Below are positions 1 to 9,194 of a DNA stretch of 16,471 nt, piece by piece (the first letter of the stretch is position 1; the number at the start of each line of letters is the position of its first letter). A program made the position numbers and the translations under genes. The stretch is taken from the NCBI GenBank assembly GCA_015657535.1, contig JADHZB010001231.1, positions 3,004 through 19,474 on the forward strand, read 5' to 3'. Under the pieces are notes generated by a model that worked only from the letters and a program-made list of their open reading frames with translations, was not told the DNA's origin and searched no databases. Origin of the DNA: Nephromyces sp. MM_2019 (taxonomy: Eukaryota > Apicomplexa > Aconoidasida > Nephromycida).

Positions 1-120
1 ACACACACACACACATTACACACTCATTACACACACACACACATTACACACTCATTACACACACACACACATTACACACTCATTACACACACACAAAAAT
101 ATACACACACACACACATTA
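1..120. repeat. CA-rich array with a 28-bp tandem unit
   Basis: Alternating CA tracts are interrupted by the block ATTACACACTCATTAC, which starts at 15, 43 and 71. This gives three copies of a 28-bp unit, followed by a decayed copy to about 120. It lies 3' of the last exon found for the minus-strand gene, so it is either flanking DNA or another intron of that gene. Read on the minus strand it is TG-rich, like the other introns. Confidence 0.85.
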
Positions 121-252
121 CACACACACTTCCAAACATACTTGTATGCCAAACTGGCTCAAATAGTTGAGTAATCTGAGCATCAGAGTACATCACCATG
201 CCCCTGTCTTTCAACAATACAATGAGAGCTAGGCATACACACAAGTAGCCTC

Positions 253-439
253 TCATTGAAGGAAAATTGCTTCTTTTCCGGTAAACTGCAGAGGCATTAG
301 ATGGAGTGGAGACTTCAAACTCCGCCAGTGAAGCTGATAGATTTGTCCTGCCAGCCCTCTGATTCCCTTCCATCTTGATGTGTGTGTTGACAAGGTTGAG
401 CGGAAGTAGTAGCAGATTACCTTCAAACCCTTATCTTCT
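253..439 (-). CDS. Terminal exon of the minus-strand split gene
   Basis: The exon opens after the acceptor TTGCCCTATAG (minus strand), which has a pyrimidine-rich tract. It reads EDKGLKVICYYFRSTL and ends at a TGA at 253-255. The previous exon ends ...ACT GG and this one begins A GAA, giving an uninterrupted VTGEDKG. Alternatively it ends at 288 with a weak GTTTAC donor and continues into 142-203. Confidence 0.5.
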
Positions 440-2553
440 CTATAGGGCAAGAGAGTAGATGCAACACTTATAAAGCCACACATTAGTTTGAAATGGCTTA
501 CCCAGTAACACATGCATCACATACTCGAATTGACTTGCCTGAGTGGGTCATGATGCTGCCAACTAAAATCTACACACACACACATACACACACACACACA
601 CACACATACACACACACACACACACAGGAAGCAAAAAAAGAAAGAATTGCCCAAGAAAGCAGTTAGCTGCTTAGAATAATCACTTCTCCCTACAAATTTA
701 CTCTACACTATGCTGGTGCTTTCGGGGTGATTTTCTTAATACCAGCCTTTGTGAAAAAAGCGAAACAGACAGCTTACAGGGGGTGATCAGCCTACATTCA
801 TAAGCGATTTACACATACAAAACAACGCAAACACACCGAAAAATACCAACACACACACAAAAACACACTGAAAATAACCCACAGAAGAAAAAGGCACTGA
901 AAAGCTCTAGCATCACAAAATAGTGAGTTATCTCACTGAAATGAGCTAAATCACAAGCATACATGGACACTTCAGTATCATCTATATATGCTTCCTCTAG
1001 TTCCTGGAGTATATTATCAAAGCTCACATAGTGTGTGCGAGCATATGCCAACATACTCGAGCTTAGCAGAGATGAAGATTAAAAGCTAGTTAAGCTCGAC
1101 AAAATGTATATCTACAGCTCGCTAATGACCGGAACTAGGAGGGCACGCACTAACAGTGCTGTGAGCAACCCAGACTACTCCTGCCTACAAGCGACTGAGA
1201 CATTGCGATAATGCTAGTTACATTCAGAAGGGGCTAAGGGGGTGTTGTGGGGGTTCCGTAGGTAGGGCTTTGGGGGGTGTTGTGGGGGATGTTTTAGGAA
1301 TGGGTAGGAGGGGGGTGTTGGGGAGGTTTCACGTGGGTTTAGGAGTTAGGAGGGAGGTTGATGGAGGGGGTGATGGGGGGATTGCGGGAGGTGTTGTAAG
1401 GGGTGTTTTGGGGGATGATACGAGTGTGTGGTGGGACGATAAGCGTTGGGTGTTTGGGTGTAATGTGGGGGGCGATTTTTAATGACTAACACACCACGTA
1501 ATTACTAAACAAGAGCAGATAGTCAGGGTAAGACAAAAGGAAGATGGGGAGCAACAAGCACTACTCAAAGTGTGCATAGCATCTTCATTCAGTGCCATTT
1601 ATCTAACATACACATACGTGGTGTACATACAGTGCACACACAGAATGATTACACCTTAATTATCAGTACACGAGTAGTGCATCTATCCTGGGCGGCTAGC
1701 ACCACTCTTAGTGTGTAGGATCCTTGAGGTGTGCAATACTTCTAGCGTATGAACTGCATGTGGTGCGCATTCCAGCATATTACACACACATAGTATCCGT
1801 ATGATACAAGCTTGTGTGCTGTGAATTGCCTATCCTAGCTATTCATGCATGGAGAGGGCGCATACACACATGCTAGTATTGAAGATTGCATACCACAATC
1901 TTCAAGTAACAACTGAGTGACTGGTCTCACTCTAAGCCTAACAGCACTGCAATGAAAGCTAAAAAAGACACACACAACACACACACAATACACAATTAAA
2001 CTACGAGCATGGTAAGGCACACAAAAATGTTGTACAGGCAGTAAACACATCAAAACAAACAATGAGGCACAGAACACGCACTTCACACACACAGATTCAC
2101 ACACTTTCATACCCAAAAAAAACACACACACAAAAACCTCTTAGCGAATTTACTGACTCAAATATTGGTGTATGATTGCTGCCCAAGCTCAAGCTTCACG
2201 CACCAACTTCTCTGGCATGCAATAAGGACTGAAAGCACAAGGAAAAAGAGACGATTTTACTACACATACTCATTGAACAGTGGCAGTTTTTGTCAGCCTA
2301 AATTTTAGCAAATGAAAATAGCACACGAGATTCTCCGATTATTCCAACACCTAAAAGAGTAAGAGGCGCACACAGGAAGCCATACATCCTGTGTATATAC
2401 ACTACTGGAAGCAGCAGTAGCAGCGAGGCTACGCTGTTGTTCGTATCGTTGCAGAGAATGGCATCAACTTCCTGGTGGTATAGGCAGCTTGAGTAGGTGC
2501 CTACATCTTCATGCTCAGGCGATATTACATACATCTTCGATTTAGTGAAAAGA
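253..2553 (-). CDS. Unidentified split gene, minus strand, C-terminal exons
   Basis: Five minus-strand exons join in matching phase at GT-AG sites: 2374-2553, 1866-1946, 937-1061, 502-562 and 253-439 (stop codon at 253-255). Intron lengths in that order are 427, 804, 374 and 62 nt, and each intron is TG-rich when read on the minus strand. Joined stretches read like real protein, for example MYVISPEHEDVGTYSSCLY, then THYVSFDNILQELEEAY, then VCDACVTGEDKGLKVICYYF. The last of these spans the 62-nt intron without a break. The encoded part is about 157 residues and continues upstream, so it is the C-terminal end of a larger protein. I do not recognise the family. A distant likeness to the beta-sandwich tail of large TRAPP tethering subunits (the PLKIAVKITNL strand upstream and the ICYYF strand here) is weak inference only. 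The stop at 253 could be bypassed by a further exon at 142-203. Confidence 0.5.
502..562 (-). CDS. Internal exon of the minus-strand split gene
   Basis: This 61-nt exon starts after GATTTTAG and ends at ACTGG|GTAAGC, a strong donor. It enters in phase 1 and leaves in phase 2, and reads GSIMTHSGKSIRVCDACVTG. Both phases match the neighbouring exons. The AG lies just after a CA microsatellite, which is a TG tract on the sense strand. Confidence 0.5.
571..626. repeat. CA microsatellite inside an intron
   Basis: This is nearly pure CA with two CATA interruptions. On the minus (sense) strand it is a TG tract ending a few bases before the acceptor of exon 502-562. It may act as an intronic TG tract or simply be slippage-prone DNA. 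Confidence 0.9.
937..1061 (-). CDS. Internal exon of the minus-strand split gene
   Basis: This 125-nt exon starts after TCTCTGCTAAG and ends at TTTCA|GTGAGATAAC, a near-consensus donor. It encodes a helical, acidic stretch containing FDNILQELEEAYIDDTEV. It enters in phase 2 and leaves in phase 1, and both match its neighbours. Without the donor the frame would run on into a Phe/Cys-rich stretch typical of TG-rich intron translation, which supports the exon end chosen here. Confidence 0.5.
1062..1865 (-). other. Long intron of the minus-strand gene with a G-run block
   Basis: This 804-nt stretch lies between two in-phase exons. It includes a plus-strand G-run block at about 1231-1478 with the repeated core GGGTGTTGTGGGGG. 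The block opens a plus-strand frame that is only Gly/Val/Arg low complexity. The rest is mixed sequence with short CA tracts. No gene is seen on the plus strand. Confidence 0.4.
1231..1478 (+). repeat. G-run block, quadruplex-prone
   Basis: Many runs of three to six G are separated by one to seven bases. The segment GGGTGTTGTGGGGG occurs twice (about 1240 and 1276), which suggests expansion by slippage. All runs lie on the plus strand, which is the template strand of the minus-strand gene. Confidence 0.7.
1866..1946 (-). CDS. Internal exon of the minus-strand split gene
   Basis: This 81-nt exon starts after TTTAGCTTTCATTGCAG, an excellent acceptor, and ends at a GTATGC donor. It encodes RPVTQLLLEDCGMQSSILAC. 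It enters and leaves in phase 2, and the exit phase fits the next exon (937-1061). Two other overlapping GT donors within 4 nt would break the frame. Confidence 0.5.
2374..2553 (-). CDS. Internal exon of the minus-strand split gene
   Basis: This 180-nt exon starts after GTGTGTAGCTCCAG and contains KSKMYVISPEHEDVGTYSS and QEVDAILCNDTNNSVASL. The chosen end uses the GTGTGC donor, which is in phase with exon 1866-1946. An alternative end at 2351 would allow a 25-nt micro-exon at 2204-2228, which has the strong acceptor TGCTTTCAG. The sequence alone does not decide between them. Confidence 0.45.
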
Positions 2554-2819
2554 CTGGAGCTACACACAGAGGTAGTTACAGGCACACACAGAAATACACA
2601 GGCGAACACACATATAGAGTACTCCGGGGACTCCTCCACTTCCTGATTATCAAACCCTATCAAAGGGATGATAGGCTTGCAGACAATCCATTAGCATCGC
2701 ATTGCACCCAAGGATTGGAGCTATATACGAAGGATATACCGAAACATACACACAAACAGAGCTAAAAGCCCCTTACACACATACGAAGCAATACCACGGA
2801 TTGGATTCGATGTAGTTAC

Positions 2820-3557
2820 CAACACGCTACGATTAACAAGACCACTGACAATACACACGTTCACTACTAGTGAAACTTCAACGTCTTCCAACACAGCCAC
2901 ATGCAACAGCAGCAAATATAAATAAAACGCGAGAAGCCACAAGGCTTTGCTCGATCATCTTAATTCGAGACGATGTAGGTACACCGCCACGCATTACAAA
3001 AAGGTTTGTTATCTTCACAGCTATTTTCAACGGTGAAGAAACAGCTGCAAACACTCGAAAAACGTTCCGACACACACAGCAAACGCACAAATGCGCACGC
3101 GCACACACGCGAAAACGCGAGTTTCAGTGTGTATTCTCGTGTGTTGCCACTCTCAGCACACAGTAAAGTATAGCTAAATCATCCAATCTAACGAAAAAAA
3201 AAGCTGCCTTCGCTGCATACGCAGAGAAACCTAGATATAATCTTCAAGCACGATATATCTTAAACATACGAAACTTATAACTTAAAGATTGTGCACGGGA
3301 TATGAAGGGCAGCAGCTTAAAGCATACAAGCACACAGAAAGACAATGACACAATGATATACCGAGGCAAGTACAGAAGCAAGCAGAAGCAGATTCACACG
3401 CACCAACACGGCCGTATATATGCACTAAAAAAAGCCGAAAAGAAGACAAAAAAAAAAGACAAAAAAACCCATCGAGCCTTCACCTTCAGGAGTGTACATA
3501 CACCTACTTTGGGGGGCACGGGGGAAACGTGATGGCTCCAAGATTTCAGTGCGCTGA
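2820..3557 (-). CDS. Tentative upstream exons of the minus-strand split gene
   Basis: Four short minus-strand exons form a phase-consistent chain into exon 2374-2553: 3508-3557, 3404-3424, 2985-3044 and 2820-2844. The first has a textbook 3' site (GTACTAAC branch-like motif, then TTCTTTCTTTTATAG) and the donor GTAGGT. The second follows a long T-rich tract ending in TTTTTTTAG. The joined product contains ILEPSRFPRAPQMHIYGRV and then SSPLKIAVKITNLFVMRG. The exons are very short, and alternatives exist. For example, the last exon could end at 2785, reading LVNRSVLVTTSNPIRGIAS, but then no good in-phase donor precedes it. Confidence 0.35.
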
Positions 3558-3598
3558 CTATAAAAGAAAGAATTCTACCCGTTAGTACATACGCACAC

Positions 3599-3868
3599 GC
3601 AAAGTAATTTGATAGATTCTGGCATCGCTGATAGCGTCATGGCCAAATCATAGTATCGAAAGTACCAAAAAATTAAAAAATTCCAAACACACGCGTTGCC
3701 GCGTTAAACTGTGTATCCCGAAAAGAAAGTAGCGCTAATAAGAATTTCGAAATCACAGAACAAAACTAACACACATCCATACAAAGGCACACATATGTAA
3801 TGCACTGCAGAGCAAGTATATCACCTTTATATCGTTGAAGATGACAAAATAAGTACCAAAATTGGCTT
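3599..3868 (-). CDS. Possible further upstream exons, minus strand
   Basis: Three more short segments chain in phase into exon 3508-3557: 3825-3868 (NFGTYFVIFNDIK), 3693-3734 (RYFLFGIHSLTRQR) and 3599-3627. The first follows a strong pyrimidine tract ending TTGAAG. The intervening introns would be 90, 65 and 41 nt, the last unusually short. A different phase choice is also open for the first two. Treat these as hints only. Confidence 0.2.
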
Positions 3869-4019
3869 CTTCAACGAAAAAACAAGAGCAAGAAAAAGAA
3901 GCTTAACACGCAAAAACACACATAACACACAAGCCAATACACTGCATGTCAAACAACGCCAGTGAGCGCAACATCTCTTTGACATGAAGTGCTAAACCCA
4001 CAAAAGCTCACTAAACCCA

Positions 4020-4627
4020 TTCTACATGCGGCTAAAATGAGGTAAAAATCTAAACAAATACCTCAACCTACATATAAACTAATACTGAGAGCTATAAAGG
4101 GTAAGAAAGCGTGTGCTCATGCACCACTTTTGATGCTCCTGTAGCTATACACCGCGAAGAGCTGGATAGCGGGCAATTGGACTAGTTTCTACAAGCTAGT
4201 TGCGTGTATGCCGCGTACTTGAAGCGCAGTGCGGTAGAAGTGTTTGCGCTGGGGCGAGTGATGGGGTCGCTGTACGTACACTCAAAATATGATTCTTCTT
4301 TGGCTGATCGCGGGGGGCAGAGATCGCGGAAGCGTGGTGGATGGATAGCTTGGCGATAAGAGTCCTGGGATTATTGGTGGTGTGAGGGTGGGGTATTTAC
4401 ACTCAAAATATAATGGCTATATTATGGATAGTAAAGCGCGCAGGATGCTGGGAGAAGGTAGGTGGTGTACGTACACTAGTACTTTTAGGTACTGCACTAT
4501 AGTCTAACTTCTAGCGCGATTCTTAATGGCGTTTTAAAACGGGCCTATGTCTACTAAAATCCTACAAAAGCTGCTAAACACACTAGACTATCAACTAGAC
4601 GCCATCCTCGGCACACACAATATCTAC
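4020..4627. other. Stretch without a clear gene
   Basis: No convincing coding sequence was found here. The stretch carries two exact copies of TACACTCAAAATAT (4277-4290 and 4398-4411) and two copies of the TGTACGTACA palindrome (4271-4280 and 4466-4475). The plus-strand frame from ATG 4547 (63 codons) has no other support. Confidence 0.5.
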
Positions 4628-4660
4628 CAAATACATTCCCACACTCTCCTTCCAGTAAAT
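4628..4660 (-). CDS. Possible 33-nt exon, minus strand
   Basis: The segment reads IYWKESVGMYL between an AACACATCAG acceptor and a GTAGAT donor. It is phase 0 at both ends, matching the phase-0 donor of the candidate exon at 5151-5377. It is very short and its support is thin. Confidence 0.15.
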
Positions 4661-5150
4661 CTGATGTGTTTGAGTGCTCACACACAACCAGCAACCGCAT
4701 TGTGGTACTACCTAGTAACAGAATATAAGGGCATCTGATTAGACTCGCTTGTTAGAGCATCTCCACGCTCTTAGCTTGCTACAGGAGTCGGCCAAAATGC
4801 ACAATCATAAGGCGAACGAATCGATACTCCGCACACGCACACACCTCGTCTTCACAGTATTATAACTGCCTCCAAGCCCTGGAAGCTTCGCACACGCTTC
4901 GTCTTCACAGTATTAAAATTGCCAACGTCCAGATATTTCTGCACACCAAACCTTTAGATATCAGCTCCAGCATTAGGTAGAGAAGCCTATAGATAAACTC
5001 CAATAATAGTAATATCTCTCCTCCATTCTCTTCTGCTTTTTCCTTTAAATCCTTCAAAAAAGCCAGAAAAGAATTCACTAAAAAAAATAGATCCTAACAC
5101 ACAAGCTAATATCCTAGTGATTAGGGAATAGCTCGTTCATAACGCTGTAC

Positions 5151-5377
5151 CTGAGGATGGAGCGGATAAGGGGAGGCATTTTGGGGGTAAGATTGAGAAG
5201 GTACGCGGGTGGATAGTTTCGGGGTGATAGAGAAGGTAGGATGGATAGTTGGTAGCCCAGAAGCTATTAGAAGTTTTTCGTTTACATACCATACATTAGA
5301 CTTGGATGAATGGCGGGCGCAAGTGCGCAGGATTGTGATATCGTGTGTGCGCAACTGTTCACCGTCCAAATGCAGGT
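5151..5377 (-). CDS. Candidate exon, minus strand, unidentified
   Basis: This minus-strand frame is open for about 90 codons without a start codon. It contains GEQLRTHDITILRTCARHSS, then KSNVWYVNEKLLIASGLPT, then a Pro/Ser-rich tail. It sits between the acceptor TTCGCTACAG and the consensus donor CTCAG|GTACAG (phase 1 in, phase 0 out). The mixed composition before the Pro-rich tail looks like protein rather than repeat translation. It could be an upstream exon of the same minus-strand gene or belong to a separate gene. I do not recognise it. Confidence 0.35.
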
Positions 5378-5399
5378 CTGTAGCGAATTTAATATCGTT

Positions 5400-6330
5400 T
5401 CACTTATTTCTTTATTGAATGAGTGCGATTATAAAAAAAAACCAAACAATCCACCCCAAAATCTGCATATACCCCATCCTCTTCACATTATATATACCAG
5501 AAAATATAAATATCTTCCAACCTGATCATCTCAACCATACTATCATACACCTCATCTCGAATCCTGGATTTCACGGATAGTATATTAGCGCCTTCCTGTC
5601 AATAAGCGTTCATCAAGGTGTTCACACACCGTGTTTACGTGCCCAAGCAAATATCTTCAAAAAGCCGAAAAAATCGACTCACTTCCCCTTCTGAGGTTTA
5701 AGGGTTTCTTTGTAATTCAATTGCTTGTTCCCAGTAAATCAGAAAATTTTTTTGAAGATCTTACCCAAAGCCTCGTGAGGCTGGGTGACAAATAAGCGCG
5801 AATTCTTCAGAGAAATAAAGGGATTTCTACCTCTTTCGCCTTGTGATAAGTTGAGTGCAAAAATTTAGCAAAGCTCTTTAAGGATTATTGTCCTGATAGA
5901 AACAGTATAAAACGGTAGTTTTAAGGGAAAATTCGGGGAGGAGAGTGTCCTGGAAAGAAAGGTATAAATTTGGATTTTGATGTGTTTTATGAGAGGAATA
6001 TGGGTGATTTATTTGATCACTTTGGTCCAGGTTTTGTGATGATTTAGCAAAATTTTATGATTTTACCGCACAATTCATGAAGCCTAATGAAATTCCACGT
6101 CAAATTTATTAAATTTTGCATATATTACATATAGCGCAAACGTCATAAATTATCAAGGAAGTAAAGACGCTTTTGATTCATAATCGCGGCAAAAACATTA
6201 ACAATCCATAAATTTTGAACAAATTATATTTCACGTGTTTAACGCGCTGAAAAGGAAACAGGACAGTTAACCCGCAAAATCTCTAAACAAATGCTTTACA
6301 CCACTAAATATGCGATATTCAGTGTGTTTT
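5400..6330. other. A+T-rich stretch, no gene seen
   Basis: Composition shifts to A+T-rich with few CA/TG tracts, and stop codons are frequent in all frames. A short hairpin is present at 5763-5786. No tRNA, rRNA or spliceosomal RNA was recognised by eye. Confidence 0.5.
5763..5786. other. Short hairpin
   Basis: ACCC and AGCCT (with a two-base AA bulge between them) pair with AGGCT and GGGT around a CGTG loop. This gives a nine-pair stem. Its function is unknown. Confidence 0.5.
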
Positions 6331-6333
6331 AGG

Positions 6334-6462
6334 GGTGAAATTATTTTTCCGGATAAAACGAAGCAAATTGACAGGGAGCGCGCTGATAAATCGAAGTGGA
6401 CGGCGATGATACAGAGAAATTCGCAAAATGATGCGCATCTATCTAAAGAACCGCGGAGTTAG
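6334..6462 (+). CDS. Possible short exon, plus strand
   Basis: Directly after TGTGTTTTAG a frame of 42 codons runs to a TAG. It is hydrophilic and looks helical, containing DKTKQIDRERADKSKWTAMI. It has no ATG near its start and follows an acceptor-like site, so it could be a terminal exon. No family was recognised and no upstream partner exon was found. Confidence 0.15.
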   Translation, partial: GEIIFPDKTKQIDRERADKSKWTAMIQRNSQNDAHLSKEPRS

Positions 6463-7020
6463 CAATTTGCCGCGAGATGACGAAGGTCGAGGAGGGAGTG
6501 GTTATGAAGTGAAAGGTTTAGTGACCATGACGATAAAGATGTGATGATTAGTAAGAGTAAGTTAAATATGATATAAAAGATAGGCAAGATGGGGAAGATA
6601 AAGAACAGCAATAAATTAATATGAACAAGATATGAAAAGGGGAGCACACAACACATAAAGCAAGGAGAGAAACAAAAAATCATCGGATATAGTTAAACAC
6701 ATTGAGGAAATCGTCCATTAGCTCGCACACAGTCTGCTAGAGGAGTGACTTGACGTTTGCACACACAAAAGCGAAAGAGCTCTAAATATCTTGGTTACCA
6801 TGCAAATATCCGCCAGCTAACTCTTATATTCTGATGCTGATGCTTGGTTAGAGTAGTGGAGTTGCCGCGAATACACAAGAATTCATACACACACATTCAA
6901 ACACATTACTACACTTACTACCATACATATGGGAAGATATAAGTACGGACAAACACACACGTGAACACGCGCACACCCGGAGATATACACACATAGCTAC
7001 AAATACTTGTCGAAAGATAC
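6463..7020. other. Stretch without a clear gene
   Basis: This is mixed A-rich sequence passing into CA-rich sequence from about 6880. Frames here translate to Leu/Phe/Ser- or Cys/Val-rich low complexity and have no splice support. Confidence 0.5.
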
Positions 7021-7127
7021 AAACAAGACGCACACATTAAAATAGGTACACACTGGCACAAGCATGCCAACTCGCATTAACACATAAACTCACTAGCACG
7101 AACACCAACAGTAACACACACATCAAC

Positions 7128-7253
7128 ACAAAATACACCACACACAACACAAAATACACGACACACATAAGCACAAAATACACGATCACACACATAAGCA
7201 TAAAATACACGATCACACACATCAATACAAAATACACGATCACATACATCAAC
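7128..7253. repeat. 27-nt minisatellite, about five copies
   Basis: The core ACAAAATACACGATCACA recurs with starts at 7128, 7149, 7173, 7200 and 7227. Spacing grows from 21 to 24 to 27 nt. The last two full units are 27 nt and differ at few positions. On the minus strand a 27-nt period gives a 9-residue hydrophobic repeat (VIVYFVLMC), but this is probably incidental. Confidence 0.8.
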
Positions 7254-7259
7254 ACATTA

Positions 7260-7640
7260 CAGACACATCAACATACAAACACCACAATTTCCTCCAAAAC
7301 ACTATTTGCAGACACTCAACTAGCTCCATTCAATACCATCAACACACAAGCTCCTCATGAGGAAGTTGGCACTGCCAACAGCCTTGAAAGTTGTTGTAGG
7401 AGCAAGTTCGAATTTCGTCCAACTTCTCTCGCAGAACCCACAAAAAAAAATTAAATCATAGGTACCGTAAATCATCCGCCGTCAGAAACAGAGGATTTCC
7501 TGCGTTTCTGTTTCAAAGTGTCTTCTATTCTGGAATATAAATGTGTATGAGTGTGCGAAGTTTTGTCGAAGGAAGGGAAGACGTGGTGTGCGTGCGTGTT
7601 AAATGACGCGAACTACATATTTTGCATACAGCGCGGGAGA
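7260..7640. other. Stretch without a clear gene
   Basis: Unique-looking sequence of mixed composition with no long frame or splice-supported exon. A TG-rich passage begins near 7540 and leads into the G-rich block. Confidence 0.4.
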
Positions 7641-8720
7641 GAAAGTGGGGGTATGGAGGTTGTTTATGTGCACATAAGTGTGTGGGTAAGCGGTTTTTTG
7701 GCGGGGGGAAGGATGATTCAGTAGAATGGGTATGGTGGCTTTTTATGGGCGGAAAGTCGGGGGGGAGGCGGAGGCAGTGTTGGGGTAGAGGTGTTTGGGT
7801 GGGGGTGGGGTTAGTGGCAGGGGGCGTGGCAACTTGAGCACAATGCAGGGGGTGTGTTGTTTTTGTACAGGCAGAACGCTTGGGGGATAGTTCTTTCTCT
7901 TGGGGTGGAATATTTCGACAGAAAATGTTTATGAAGTGTCGGGAGGAAGGTGAGCGCAGCTGAGTGTTAGTCTGCATTGAGTTACAGGGAGCGCGCAGTA
8001 GCTGGAAAAGGCTTTCAGCGATTTGGGGGGTGAGGGCGGAGGGTTCTACAGAACTTTCAGCGGCGAGAATCTTCGCGCAGGGTGAAGAGCACGCAAGTTG
8101 CAGTACATTAGGAGGTGGCGGCTGGGCGGGGGGGGTGGTCGGGGGCGAGACAGGGGGAGAAGCCCGCGGAGGAGGGCGATAATAGCAGAGATACCGGGAA
8201 GGCAGTCGCGCGCAGGCGGATTGGAGGGGGTTAGGAAGCCACTGGGGGGGGGATATGAGAGTGTTAGGTCGGTGGTGGGATGGAGGAAGAGGAGAGTAGG
8301 GGGGCGAATTGAAGGGGGGAAAGTGGGAGCGGTTGGGGGGGCAGGTGAGGTAGGTATGAGGGAAGTGTGGATGAGTGCGTGGTGGGGGGCTGTCGGAGGG
8401 AGCGGATACTGTTTGGGGGGGAGTGCTGACTGGATAAGTGGGGATGCTTATGTAGTAAGGGTGAGGAGAGGGGTGGCGGGAGGTTATGGAGGGGGGCAGG
8501 TACGTATCGTGTTGGGGGGATAGACGTTTATGGGCTGGGGGGCGAATGACCGAATGCGGGGGGAAGATGCTAGTGTAGGGGGGGAAGATATTAGTGAAGG
8601 GCGAGGATAATAATTTTGGGGGTAAGGTTGCTAGCGATGGGGGGTGGGATACTAGGGGGAGGCGAGGACGCTAGTGAGGGGCGAACGTGCCACTGGGGAA
8701 TGAGGATAGATGTATATGGT
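7640..8720 (+). repeat. Long G-rich low-complexity block
   Basis: Over 1 kb of plus-strand G-rich DNA contains dozens of G3-G8 runs. From about 8530 to 8700 a degenerate unit of about 20-28 nt recurs, with the core GGGGAAGATGCTAGTGAGG. Long frames on both strands (Gly/Arg/Val-rich on plus, Pro/Thr/His-rich on minus) reflect this composition. A consensus donor, TATATG|GTGAGT, follows at 8719-8720, so the end of the block could border an exon. Confidence 0.75.
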
Positions 8721-8813
8721 GAGTCTATGAGCAAGGAAGTACCATCTCTCGCAGAGAAAAGGAGTAGCGAAGCCTACTTTTTTATTCTAGTTAAGCTGGG
8801 GAGAGGAGTATAA

Positions 8814-9044
8814 AGGAGGCTGCGAAAGGGTGTAGGTACACCTCCACCTTCAGAATCTAAGAGTTTTGGAAATTTTTATCTTACTTGCACTAGGCAGAAG
8901 CCTCTACATGATGTGTACGTATATAGAGTGTATACTGTGCTTCATCCTATAAAGGTGACTATAGAAGAGGGCGGCTGTAGTATTCGCATACAGTTTTACT
9001 TCTGCTCAGGCATTAGTAGCTACAGCCTTCTCATTTTTAGTTAG
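8814..9044 (+). CDS. Unidentified open frame without start codon
   Basis: A 76-codon frame runs from just after a TAA to a TAG at 9042-9044. Part of it reads like protein (GNFYLTCTRQKPLHD, then VYRVYTVLHPIKVTIEEGG). It lacks a suitable ATG, but an acceptor-like CCACCTTCAG ends at 8853, so 8854-9044 could be a terminal exon. The upstream half-palindrome GGTGTAGGTACACC lies 10 nt before that AG. A frame this long can arise by chance, so confidence is low. Confidence 0.2.
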   Translation, partial: RRLRKGVGTPPPSESKSFGNFYLTCTRQKPLHDVYVYRVYTVLHPIKVTIEEGGCSIRIQFYFCSGISSYSLLIFS

Positions 9045-9194
9045 TTTAGCGGAGCATTGACATGAAGATTACGCTGTTTGAATTCAGGGCTTTCTAAGAA
9101 ACTATAGTATAGCGGCTCACTGGAGATTTCTCTCCATTTCCTTGCAACGCCGCATACAGCAGATTAATTAACTCACCTAGTATTGTGGCGATTA

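Noticed and set aside
1..120. Telomeric or subtelomeric repeat
   Set aside because: The unit is CA microsatellite based, with no TTAGGG or TTTAGGG type sequence, and a gene-like region follows at once.
83..373. 96-codon minus-strand frame over the last exon region
   Set aside because: It overlaps the better supported terminal exon 253-439 in another frame and ends in CA-repeat translation. Its part at 142-203 is kept only as a possible alternative exon.
3397..3471. Minus-strand frame MGFFVFFFVFFSAFF resembling a signal peptide
   Set aside because: The Phe-rich part is a pyrimidine tract ending in TTTTTTTAG, which fits a 3' splice site better than a secretion signal.
7525..7977. 150-codon minus-strand frame rich in Pro, Thr, His and Ser
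   Set aside because: It lies largely antisense to the G-rich block, which lacks stop codons when read this way. Its composition follows the repeat and no domain is visible.
8098..8523. 141-codon plus-strand frame rich in Gly, Arg and Val
   Set aside because: It is a translation of G-run low-complexity DNA, with no conserved pattern.
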